This document shows positions 7,154 through 13,835 of a stretch of DNA of 20,049 nucleotides, in pieces. The notes under the pieces were generated by a model. The model was given only the letters and a program-made list of their open reading frames with translations. It had not been told where the DNA came from and did no database searches. The position numbers were made by a program, and so were the translations under genes. This DNA is from [Leptolyngbya] sp. JSC-1 (GTDB taxonomy: Bacteria > Cyanobacteriota > Cyanobacteriia > Elainellales > Elainellaceae), in assembly GCA_000733415.1 (NCBI GenBank), contig KL662191.1, forward strand, positions 62,408 through 82,456, read 5' to 3'. How positions within the stretch are numbered: the first letter of the stretch is position 1; each line of letters opens with the position of its first letter.

Positions 7154-7840
7154 TTAGGTGATTGTAGAAATGCCGCCCGCAGGGCGATTGTTTAGGTTGA
7201 GGGAGGCAAGATTCGCTCCTTGAATGATGCCGATTAGCTCATTGCTCTGAGATGCGGATAGATCGGCGTAAATTCCAATTCCGGAGAGTTTGCCAAGCGT
7301 GATCGGCTGTAAGCTGTAGTCAATCCCTCCCTTGAGCTGAATTCTATCCTGACCATCCTCAAAGTCAGTGATGATGGCATAGTCATCGCGGTCAGAGTCG
7401 CGCAGTTTTTTACTGGCATAGAAGACTCGCTGATTATTGCCCAAAACAAAGGTATCTCTGCCTGCACCGCCTGTAAGTCGGTCCACTTCTCCTTCCAGAG
7501 GTGCGAGCTGATCGCCATCAAAGGTGAAACGCGGATTAACGCCGCCAACGCCACCAATCAAAATATCATCACCCGTTCCGCCTAATAAGCGATCATTATC
7601 TACACCACCGTTCAGTTTGTCATTACCGCTGCCGCCATTCAAGTAGTCTCGATTGTCGAGCACCAGAACGGTTAGCTGAGGAGGAATCGGCACATCGGGA
7701 GGGGGAAACGCATTGCCGTAAAGTTCATCATCCCCACCCAATCCAAACAACCGATCGTTGCCGCTGAGTCCGTAGAGACGATCATCGGCTTGAGTGCCTC
7801 GCAATCGGTCACCAAACGGACCACCAACCTTGTCAACCAT
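7154..7840 (-). CDS. Small RTX (hemolysin-type) calcium-binding repeat protein
   Basis: A 228-residue protein built around Ca2+-binding GGxGxDxUx nonapeptides. Partial repeats run from residue 10 to 42 (FGDRLRG, GNDRLFGLGGDDELYG) and a compact block from 68 to 97 (LNGGSGNDKLNGG, NDRLLGGTGDDILIGG). One more repeat, GGAGRDTF (124-131), is followed by a beta-rich C-terminal domain with DYAIITDFEDGQDRIQL, a common closing module in cyanobacterial RTX proteins. It has no Sec signal peptide; family members are normally exported by type I secretion through a C-terminal signal. No T1SS genes are in the window, so exporter and function are unknown. ATG 7838-7840 has an AGGAG about 9 nt upstream. It is short for the family, and no enzyme or adhesin domain is attached. 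It is divergent from hslO with a 215-bp gap. Confidence 0.85.
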   Translation of the reverse strand: MVDKVGGPFGDRLRGTQADDRLYGLSGNDRLFGLGGDDELYGNAFPPPDVPIPPQLTVLVLDNRDYLNGGSGNDKLNGGVDNDRLLGGTGDDILIGGVGGVNPRFTFDGDQLAPLEGEVDRLTGGAGRDTFVLGNNQRVFYASKKLRDSDRDDYAIITDFEDGQDRIQLKGGIDYSLQPITLGKLSGIGIYADLSASQSNELIGIIQGANLASLNLNNRPAGGISTIT

Positions 7841-8055
7841 TAATCGCGTCTCCTGACTCAGACATAGGACCTAATGGTTCAACTGTACGAGAACATTTCG
7901 GAATCTAATAGTACCGACATGGGTACTCTTGCGGTCTCAAACGTTCATGCCTCAAATGTGTTATCTTCCGTCACGATTCTGCTCACTCCCCAGCTACTGA
8001 AACAATCGTTCTAGAATAGAAGCAGTGACACTGTTAAGAACTGTATAGGATTTTC
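7841..8055. promoter_or_regulatory. Divergent intergenic region, RTX gene / hslO
   Basis: This 215-bp spacer must hold the promoters of both divergent genes. TAGAAT at 8012-8017 is a plausible -10 hexamer for hslO, but no -35 match lies at the right distance. AGGA at 8046-8049 serves as hslO ribosome-binding site. I see no clear operator. Confidence 0.35.
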
Positions 8056-8967
8056 ATGGTAGATCAATTAGTGCGAGCCACAGCAGCCGATAACGGCATC
8101 CGCCTTGTTGGCGTCATCACCACCCGGCTCACCGAAATTGCCCGACAACAGCATCAACTTTCCTACGTAGCAACGGCAGCGTTGGGCCGTACAATGGCCG
8201 CTGGGTTACTGTTGGCTTCCAGCATGAAGCGGGCCGAGGCGCGGATCAATATTCGCGTCAAGGGCAATGGTCCCCTAGGCGGCATTCTGGTAGATGCGGG
8301 CGTCGATGGTACGGTGCGGGGCTATGTGGACTATCCTGAGGTCGAGTTGCCTCCGAATGCCAAAGGCAAGCTGGATGTGGGTGGAGCCGTTGGCCACGAG
8401 GGCTATCTCTATGTGGTGCGGGATGTGGGCTATGGCTATCCCTATTCCAGCACGGTGGAACTGGTGTCGGGTGAGATCGGCGATGACCTCACTCATTATT
8501 TGGTGAATTCCGAGCAAACTCCCTCCGCTCTGATTCTGGGCGTGTTTGTGGGAGCCGCGGGCGTGACGGCAGCAGGCGGTCTGTTAGTGCAGGTTTTACC
8601 AAAGGCAGCACGAGACGAAGCTCTGGTTAGGACCCTAGAATCACGGCTCTCGACCCTGACTGGATTCACGCCTTTGCTGCAAGCAGGCAAATCGCTGCCG
8701 CAAATCTTTGAGGACTTGGTAGGCGATATGGATCTGCAAATTCTGCCCGAAACCCAACTGGTGCAATTTCAATGCGGCTGCACCTATGAGCGCGTTTTGG
8801 GAGCCTTAAAGATCCTGGGCGAGGAGGAACTCAACGACATGATCGAAAAAGAAGGCGGAGCTGAAGCCACCTGCCATTTTTGCAATACGGTCTATCGGGC
8901 CGGACGCTCTGAACTCGAACAGTTGATCGAAGAGCTGCGGATAGAACGGGCCGAGGCTTCTCCCTAG
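8056..8967 (+). CDS. hslO: Hsp33 redox-regulated holdase chaperone
   Basis: Hsp33 is a cytoplasmic chaperone activated by oxidation together with unfolding: a reduced Zn-binding C-terminal domain keeps it dormant, and disulfide formation releases substrate-binding surfaces. The 303-residue length is typical. The N-terminal domain is recognisable from VRATAADNGIRLVGV (6-20), GPLGGILVDAG (72-82) and GYVDYPEVELP (89-99). The Zn site is Cys240-x-Cys242 and Cys273-x-x-Cys276 (QCGC and CHFC), so all four ligands are present, with the linker region intact. It stands alone on the plus strand and converges with rca, with only 22 bp between the two stop codons. A chaperone guarding against oxidative unfolding suits a photosynthetic cell, but no functional link to the neighbours is implied. 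Confidence 0.95.
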   Translation: MVDQLVRATAADNGIRLVGVITTRLTEIARQQHQLSYVATAALGRTMAAGLLLASSMKRAEARINIRVKGNGPLGGILVDAGVDGTVRGYVDYPEVELPPNAKGKLDVGGAVGHEGYLYVVRDVGYGYPYSSTVELVSGEIGDDLTHYLVNSEQTPSALILGVFVGAAGVTAAGGLLVQVLPKAARDEALVRTLESRLSTLTGFTPLLQAGKSLPQIFEDLVGDMDLQILPETQLVQFQCGCTYERVLGALKILGEEELNDMIEKEGGAEATCHFCNTVYRAGRSELEQLIEELRIERAEASP

Positions 8968-8989
8968 ATGGGTTAATCCCTTGGAACAG

Positions 8990-10300
8990 CTAGCTAGGAC
9001 GATGCACAATCGTTTCTACGGTCCTGCGGCGATCGCGTGGGTCAATCCCAACTAAACGGATGTAGTCGTGCATGTGGTCAGCAAAGCAGGCTTCTAGGGC
9101 GGCTCTGGCTTCGGCTGAATTGCGCTCTGGTGGAATCACGTTATAGCACTGCCAGGAATTGGTCCGAAAACGTCGGGCATCCACGGTTTCAATGCCCAAA
9201 CGCTGCCCCCGATCCAGAATCTCTTGCAAAACTCGCAGCGCATCTGGCGGTAGACCACCGTTGGTTTGGGGAGAATTTGCCTGGGTTGGCTGATTCTGAG
9301 TTGCATAACTATGACCATTGCTGGGTGAATAGCTAGACGAAGCAGGAGCAGCGCTGGATTGGGTTGGCGCATAGCTAGACGGCATCGGCTGCTGGGAGTG
9401 GCTGCCCTGAGGAGAATGGCCCTGGACGCTATGGTAAGCCTGCACCAACCGCAGTTCCTGAATCCGCTGCTGCTCTCTCACCAGTAGTTCACCCAGCTCG
9501 ATCAAATGAGCGAGGCTAAAGTCGGGTGGACGAAATTCAGGCAGTCTTTCGGTACTGTTGACCACTCGAAGCGAGACACGCTCGATGCCGATCTGTTGAA
9601 TGAAATTGCGTACCTGTTCGTCATACAAGCGGGAATGAAGCGCGCTATAGAAATCGATTGCCTGATCGGGAAAAGTATCGACAAGCTTTTCAATATCGCT
9701 GCGAGACACACCATCGCCGGCAAAGATACCGCTGACAATGCCAATTCGATCAGCCCGGTCCGGCTCCCAGTAAAACTTTTCCATACGGCCATCACGGACT
9801 AGAGGCGCATACAGGGTTGAGAAATCATTGCCGGTGACGATAATTGGAATTCGCTGAATCGGTTCGGCATCGTAGCTGCCCGGTAGCTGCACGTTGGTGG
9901 GATTATCGGCAATATTCATCAAGGTTCCGGCCACAAGCTGGGTGTTGACCGTATATTGCGTGAACTGATCTACGCGACCCATTCCCGCATCAATGTCATT
10001 AATCATCAACACGGCCATTTTGCCGTTCACCTTGACGGCCTCTGCTGCTTCTCGATAGCGTAACCGAATCAGCCGTGCCGGATCGCCTGCATCGGGGCTT
10101 TCCAACTCTCCTGCCGACATATGCACCGGAATCACGCCCATGCGCTCAAATACTAACTCACACTGAAACGATTTGCCTTCACCTTTGCGGCCATGAATGC
10201 CTAAAATCAGAGGGACTTTCACACCAGGCAAATCCAAGTAGTTCTTGGTGATGTGAATTGAAAGCTTATCGAGAAATCGAGGGGCAAGGTAGTAACTCAT
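8990..10300 (-). CDS. rca: Rubisco activase with C-terminal small-subunit-like (SSUL) domain
   Basis: An AAA+ ATPase that removes inhibitory sugar phosphates from Rubisco. Residues 1-285 are the AAA+ module: Walker A GRKGEGKS (37-44), Walker B AVLMINDID (96-104), sensor-type VTGND (155-159) and an arginine-rich PLVRDGRMEKFYW (166-178). A disordered Ser/Gln/Pro linker (about 288-350) leads to an RbcS-like domain (352-436) with RFRTNSWQCY and LEACFADH. The same domain type occurs in CcmM and recruits Rubisco into condensates or carboxysomes. Two cysteines (385, 405) lie close to the positions that form a redox disulfide in CcmM SSUL. Plant activases lack this domain and carry an N-terminal extension that is absent here. 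It is transcribed in the same direction as rbcLXS, 1.3 kb downstream of rbcS, with two opposite-strand genes between. The start at 10298-10300 begins MSYYLAPRFL, the usual cyanobacterial N-terminus. Confidence 0.95.
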   Translation of the reverse strand: MSYYLAPRFLDKLSIHITKNYLDLPGVKVPLILGIHGRKGEGKSFQCELVFERMGVIPVHMSAGELESPDAGDPARLIRLRYREAAEAVKVNGKMAVLMINDIDAGMGRVDQFTQYTVNTQLVAGTLMNIADNPTNVQLPGSYDAEPIQRIPIIVTGNDFSTLYAPLVRDGRMEKFYWEPDRADRIGIVSGIFAGDGVSRSDIEKLVDTFPDQAIDFYSALHSRLYDEQVRNFIQQIGIERVSLRVVNSTERLPEFRPPDFSLAHLIELGELLVREQQRIQELRLVQAYHSVQGHSPQGSHSQQPMPSSYAPTQSSAAPASSSYSPSNGHSYATQNQPTQANSPQTNGGLPPDALRVLQEILDRGQRLGIETVDARRFRTNSWQCYNVIPPERNSAEARAALEACFADHMHDYIRLVGIDPRDRRRTVETIVHRPS

Positions 10301-10448
10301 AGGGAAGCTAGCTCATGGTAGAAGAAATTACCCGTCCGGGTACTGCCAGTCACTCAGGCTATCGCCCAGAATGAGGATGCGATGGGTGAGATGAGGCGAA
10401 TTCCTCAACCAACCCAAACAGTGATTAAAAGTGTCTCAAGGAGAAATT
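10301..10448. promoter_or_regulatory. Divergent intergenic region, rca / first small paralogue
   Basis: 148 bp between the starts of rca (-) and the first small gene (+). A short hairpin TACCC (10329-10333)/GGGTA (10338-10342) is present. CAGTGAT at 10419-10425 recurs upstream of the second paralogue (10875-10881). AAGGAG at 10438-10443 is a strong ribosome-binding site for ATG 10449. No convincing -35/-10 pair is seen. Confidence 0.4.
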
Positions 10449-10751
10449 ATGCAACTCGTCATCTCGTTGAACAACCTGCAAAAGGTAGAATTCAAATCCG
10501 ATCCGAATAAGTGCAATGTTTCATTCAAGAACTACAGATCTGGATCAAGCAATGCGCTGCTGATTACCGATGTTCCCGCAGGTGCTGGAACCATGCTGGG
10601 TGCCGTTCAAAACTCCAATCTCCAGGTTCAACCTCCCTTCAATCAGAATCCACCGGTTGTCATGATTGAGCATAGTGCCATCTCTGCTGGTGCTGGCGGA
10701 GTGGATCAGGCACAATACGCGGGCAGAATCGAACTGCGTGAATTTGTCTAG
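10449..10751 (+). CDS. Uncharacterised ~100-residue protein, paralogue A
   Basis: I do not recognise this family. The frame is open from a GTG at 10431, but ATG 10449 is preceded by AAGGAG five bases upstream and is the likely start, giving 100 residues. It shares a backbone with the next gene: QKVEFK, a CN pair, ALLITDVPAGAG.M.GA, an AG..G..QA stretch and the identical C-terminus GRIELREF plus one residue. I see no signal peptide, membrane segment or catalytic motif. Alternating hydrophobic/polar stretches suggest a small beta-rich cytoplasmic protein. It lies between rca and rbcS on the opposite strand to both. Its strong ribosome-binding site and conservation with its paralogue indicate a real gene. 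Confidence 0.8.
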   Translation: MQLVISLNNLQKVEFKSDPNKCNVSFKNYRSGSSNALLITDVPAGAGTMLGAVQNSNLQVQPPFNQNPPVVMIEHSAISAGAGGVDQAQYAGRIELREFV

Positions 10752-10913
10752 AATCTTTGAAAACTAAGCCTGAGAACCAAAATTGCATTGGGATAAGTAT
10801 TGCTATAGCAATTAATAGAAATTAACAGTATTTATCTCATTGTAAATTCTGAGCGCAAATCCATAATCACCGTTCAGTGATAGTTCAACACACACAACAC
10901 ACAGGAAGAAGTT
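10752..10913. other. Spacer between the two paralogues with a 14-bp perfect palindrome
   Basis: AT-rich 162-bp spacer. It contains the perfect palindrome ATTGCTATAGCAAT (10799-10812) and an inverted repeat ATCAC (10866-10870)/GTGAT (10877-10881). AGGAAGAAG at 10902-10910 lies just before ATG 10914. No terminator follows paralogue A, so both genes may be co-transcribed, with a second promoter possible here. Confidence 0.5.
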
Positions 10914-11213
10914 ATGCCTAACCTAACATTTGATTACGAAAAGATCCAAAAGGTTGAGTTTAAAGGTAACCAGTGCAACATCGGAGTAACAAACTTTGAC
11001 GGAACTGGAACCGCACTGTTAATTACTGATGTACCTGCCGCGGCTGGTTCAATGATTGGTGCGTTAAGCTCATTCCAATATTTTGTTGAAACTCCAGCAG
11101 GCGGTGGATTAAAACCTCGCGTGTATGTCGAACTGACCACTCCGGTTGCGGGTGGAACAGGCTTCAAGCAGGCCAAATGCACCGGCAGAATCGAATTACG
11201 CGAATTTAACTAG
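10914..11213 (+). CDS. Uncharacterised ~100-residue protein, paralogue B
   Basis: A 99-residue paralogue of the gene at 10449, aligned by eye over nearly the full length with a few small indels (shared QKVEFK, CN, ALLITDVPA.AG.M.GA and terminal GRIELREF). It differs in the middle (SSFQYFVETPAGGG) and has an extra Cys near the end (KCTGRIEL). The start is secured by AGGAAGAAG two bases or more upstream of ATG 10914. No signal peptide, membrane helix or known motif. Its 3' side carries two copies of an 11-mer/hairpin block. The tandem pair probably arose by duplication. Function unknown; the position beside the Rubisco genes is the only hint and may be coincidence. Confidence 0.8.
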   Translation: MPNLTFDYEKIQKVEFKGNQCNIGVTNFDGTGTALLITDVPAAAGSMIGALSSFQYFVETPAGGGLKPRVYVELTTPVAGGTGFKQAKCTGRIELREFN

Positions 11214-11251
11214 AAATAATCTGGTGCCGCCTAACGGTAACAGACTTTAGC

Positions 11252-11300
11252 AAACGGTAATCAAACAGTAATCAACGGGAGGTAGATTGATTTACCTCCT
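11252..11300. terminator. 11-mer repeats plus hairpin, block 1 (candidate bidirectional terminator)
   Basis: Two 11-bp direct repeats, AAACGGTAATC (11252-11262) and AAACAGTAATC (11263-11273), precede the hairpin GGAGGTA (11278-11284)/TACCTCC (11293-11299) with an 8-nt loop. It sits between the convergent paralogue B (+) and rbcS (-), so a terminator role is plausible. The usual T-run is weak in both directions. Confidence 0.45.
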
Positions 11301-11386
11301 ATTTCGCTAATTGAGATTGTCAGCAAAAAGATGTTGAGGTAATTAAGGTAGATTACGGCGGCAACGGCATAGTTGGCGCTTTCAAC

Positions 11387-11440
11387 AACAGTTACCAAAC
11401 AGTTACCAAGATGAAAGGAGGTAGGCTATCCCACCTCCTA
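11387..11440. terminator. 11-mer repeats plus hairpin, block 2 (diverged copy of block 1)
   Basis: AACAGTTACC occurs at 11387-11396 and 11398-11407 (period 11). It is followed by a stem AGGAGGT (11416-11422)/ACCTCCT (11433-11439), extended inside by GG/CC around a CTAT loop. Block 1 and block 2 align over about 70 bp, including the TATT after the hairpin. Nothing else recognisable lies in 11214-11567. Confidence 0.5.
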
Positions 11441-11567
11441 TTCTCAATTGGGGTTAGTTCGGATCACCAAATAACCACGCTGACTTTGGATTCAGCTTTG
11501 AGCCTGAGTTTTCAATTATTTTGTTAACTCAAAACTTAAAACTGCGTGCTACGCCACCAAAACTCTA

Positions 11568-11909
11568 TTAGTAGCGGTATCCGCCTGCATTAGGCTTGTG
11601 CACAATAAAGCTCATCACCTGGCACTGCTTCACGTTGTCGAAGGCAACGACGCGGATATAGCAGTTGTTGTATTCAGAGCGGCACTGCTGCACCTCGTTG
11701 AGGACTTCTTGCGGCGATCTAGCGTTGAACAACGGCAGCTTCCACATCGTCCAGTAGTGGGTTTCGGCAGCGGAGTCTTCGTTGAACTCAACGCAAGGAA
11801 TGTAGCCTTGATCGATCGTGTATTGAATTTGACGAGCAATTTGGGCATCGCTGAGCGGAGGCAAATAGGAAAAAGTTTCGTACCGACGCTCTTTGGGTAA
11901 AGTTTTCAT
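11568..11909 (-). CDS. rbcS: Rubisco small subunit, form IB
   Basis: The small subunit caps the RbcL octamer (L8S8) and is needed for full catalysis. ATG 11907-11909 gives 113 residues starting MKTLPKERRYETFSYLPPLS, the canonical cyanobacterial N-terminus. It is preceded by GAGGAAG. The frame stays open nine codons further upstream, but that extension is not native. Conserved features include GYIPCVEFNE, HYWTMWKLPLFNARSP (the core strand-helix region), and the C-terminal CQVMSFIVHKP. It is the last gene of rbcL-rbcX-rbcS, 23 bp after rbcX, and converges with the paralogue pair. The short beta-A/beta-B loop is of cyanobacterial type. Confidence 0.97.
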   Translation of the reverse strand: MKTLPKERRYETFSYLPPLSDAQIARQIQYTIDQGYIPCVEFNEDSAAETHYWTMWKLPLFNARSPQEVLNEVQQCRSEYNNCYIRVVAFDNVKQCQVMSFIVHKPNAGGYRY

Positions 11910-11932
11910 GACTTCCTCAAGTAAAGAATGAA

Positions 11933-12328
11933 TCAAGAATTGTCAGGTTCAGTTCCGGATTGCTCTGGGTGAGTTTCCGAAGAAGCTGGATCGAACTGCG
12001 TCATGCGTTCTAGCTGTTGACGGCGCTGCTGCATGTTGGCTTGCTGAATTCCAGTCCGCACCATCTCTGGCAGAAATTCACACACCTCATTGGCTAGATG
12101 TTCTCGAACCGTGAGAATGCGAAACGCCAAACTTTGCTCCTCCCGAAACAGATCTTGAATGTATGCCTCGCCATCCTGAATTCGCTCTTTGGTCGAAAAT
12201 GTGTGCAACCAGAGCGCTCTTGGAGGATCGGTTTCATTCAGTTGAGCAATCACCGTCCGTACAGCTTGATACGTCAGGTAACTAATAATTACCTTCGTTG
12301 TATCCTTAGCAATCTGCTTCAAATCCAT
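11933..12328 (-). CDS. rbcX: Rubisco assembly chaperone RbcX
   Basis: RbcX is a small all-helical homodimer that clamps the C-terminal tail of newly folded RbcL and promotes L8 core assembly. This 131-residue protein has the family's helical region with TTKVIISYLTYQAVRTVIAQL (about 10-30), the ALWLHTFSTKERIQDGEAYI segment and LRE-like helix LTVREHLANEVCEFLPEM. A polar, acidic C-terminal tail (from about 110) is usual and disordered. Its target motif EIKFEFE is present at the end of the adjacent rbcL. No ribosome-binding site is evident upstream of ATG 12326-12328. Instead a long AT-rich hairpin (12332-12402) abuts the start codon, which may influence translation. Confidence 0.95.
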   Translation of the reverse strand: MDLKQIAKDTTKVIISYLTYQAVRTVIAQLNETDPPRALWLHTFSTKERIQDGEAYIQDLFREEQSLAFRILTVREHLANEVCEFLPEMVRTGIQQANMQQRRQQLERMTQFDPASSETHPEQSGTEPDNS

Positions 12329-12331
12329 AAA

Positions 12332-12402
12332 GAAAGTAAAAGTAAAAAGGTAAAAGCCAAAAAGTAATCAATTTTTCCTTTTACTTTTACCCTTTTACTT
12401 TC
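12332..12402 (-). repeat. Long AT-rich imperfect hairpin in the rbcL-rbcX spacer
   Basis: GTAAAAG-type repeats in the left arm (about 12332-12357) pair with CTTTTAC-type repeats in the right arm (about 12377-12402), separated by about 19 nt. The structure fills nearly the whole 76-bp spacer between the rbcL stop and the rbcX start. Short tandem heptamers in the rbcLX spacer are known in filamentous cyanobacteria. The hairpin may stabilise the rbcL message or tune rbcX expression relative to rbcL. Confidence 0.7.
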
Positions 12403-12404
12403 CA

Positions 12405-13835
12405 TTAAATGGTGTCTTGCGCCTCGAATTCGAACTTGATTTCCTTCCACAATTCGCAAGCAGTTGCCAGTTCAGGGCTCCAGCGGCAAGCCTCACGGAT
12501 GATATCGCCACCCTCACGCATCAGGTCCCGACCTTCGTTCCGAGCTTGAACGCAGGCTTCTAGCGCCACCCGGTTTGCGGTTGCACCCGGAGCATTTCCC
12601 CAGGGGTGACCCAGCGTACCACCACCGAATTGCAGCACAGCATCATCACCAAAGATTTCTACCAGAGCAGGCATGTGCCATACGTGGATACCGCCCGACG
12701 CAACGGCCATCACACCCGGCATCGAAGCCCAGTCTTGGGTGAAGTAAATCCCCTTGGAGCGGTCTTGCTCAACATAATTTTCCCGCAGCAGATCTACGAA
12801 ACCGAGGGTAACGGCCTTGTCACCTTCCAGCTTACCCACAACGGTGCCGGTGTGGATGTGGTCGCCGCCGGACATCCGCAGACATTTTGCCAAAACGCGG
12901 AAGTGCATGCCGTGGTTCTTCTGACGGTCGATCACAGCGTGCATAGCGCGGTGAATGTGGAGTAATATACCGTTGTCACGGCACCATTTAGACAAAGTTG
13001 TATTCGCGGTGAAACCGGCAGTCAAAAAGTCGTGCATGATGATGGGCATGTTCAACTCTTTGGCATATTCCGCCCGCTTGATCATTTCTTCGCAGGTGGG
13101 AGCCGTCACGTTGAGGTAGTGCCCTTTGATTTCACCCGTCTCTGCCTGAGCTTTGTGAATCGCTTCAGCAACAAAGGTGAAACGGTCGCGCCAGCGCTGG
13201 AACGGCTGCGAGTTGATGTTTTCGTCATCTTTGGTGAAGTCCAAACCACCGCGCAGACATTCGTAAACAGCCCGACCGTAGTTCTTTGCCGACAGGCCCA
13301 GCTTCGGCTTGATCGTGCAACCCAGCAGCGGACGGCCATACTTGTTAATCTTGTCGCGCTCAACCTGGATACCGTGCGGCGGACCTTGGAAGGTCTTGAG
13401 GTAGGCAACTGGGATGCGCAGGTCTTCCAGACGCAGAGCTTTCAGCGCTTTGAAGCCAAACACGTTCCCCACAATCGAGGTCAACATGTTGGTGACAGAG
13501 CCTTCCTCGAACAGATCCAGCGGATAGGCAATGTAGGCGATAAACTGATTGTCTTCACCAGGAACCGGCTCGATATCATAGCAACGACCCTTGTAGCGAT
13601 CCAAATCGGTCAACAGGTCAGTCCATACGGTCGTCCAGGTTCCGGTAGACGATTCAGCCGCAACTGCTGCTCCCGCCTCTTCATAGGGAACTCCAGGCTG
13701 AGGAGTCACCCGGAATGCGGCCAAAATATCGGTGTCTTTGGGGGTGTAATCAGGCGTGTAGTACGTCAGGCGATAATCTTTAACCCCTGCCTGGTACCCA
13801 GCTTTGGTCTGGGTTTTGGTTTGAGAATAAGACAT
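12405..13835 (-). CDS. rbcL: Rubisco large subunit, form IB
   Basis: The catalytic subunit of ribulose-1,5-bisphosphate carboxylase/oxygenase. Starting at ATG 13833-13835 it has 476 residues. AGGAAGGG lies upstream, and MSYSQTKTQT is the usual beta-cyanobacterial start; a further seven codons to 13856 are open but unlikely to be used. Active-site residues are all visible: KPKLG (Lys176, Lys178), GGLDFTKDDEN with the carbamylated Lys202 and Mg ligands Asp204/Glu205, HIHRAMHA (about 290-300) and the mobile loop 6 GTVVGKLEG. The C-terminus EIKFEFEAQDTI contains the RbcX-binding motif. The 140-180 region ends the N-terminal domain normally. First gene of the rbcLXS operon, preceded by a 750-bp spacer with repeats that may contain a long 5' leader. 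Confidence 0.98.
   Translation of the reverse strand: MSYSQTKTQTKAGYQAGVKDYRLTYYTPDYTPKDTDILAAFRVTPQPGVPYEEAGAAVAAESSTGTWTTVWTDLLTDLDRYKGRCYDIEPVPGEDNQFIAYIAYPLDLFEEGSVTNMLTSIVGNVFGFKALKALRLEDLRIPVAYLKTFQGPPHGIQVERDKINKYGRPLLGCTIKPKLGLSAKNYGRAVYECLRGGLDFTKDDENINSQPFQRWRDRFTFVAEAIHKAQAETGEIKGHYLNVTAPTCEEMIKRAEYAKELNMPIIMHDFLTAGFTANTTLSKWCRDNGILLHIHRAMHAVIDRQKNHGMHFRVLAKCLRMSGGDHIHTGTVVGKLEGDKAVTLGFVDLLRENYVEQDRSKGIYFTQDWASMPGVMAVASGGIHVWHMPALVEIFGDDAVLQFGGGTLGHPWGNAPGATANRVALEACVQARNEGRDLMREGGDIIREACRWSPELATACELWKEIKFEFEAQDTI

Noticed and set aside
9029..9036. HIP1 octamer GCGATCGC.
   Set aside because: I noticed only one copy, inside the end of rca; it carries no local meaning.
11316..11523. 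A third paralogue remnant or small peptide gene (frame reading GGNGIVGAFNNSY).
   Set aside because: There is no start codon or ribosome-binding site, the similarity to the paralogue pair is confined to a few residues, and the frame runs through the hairpin block.
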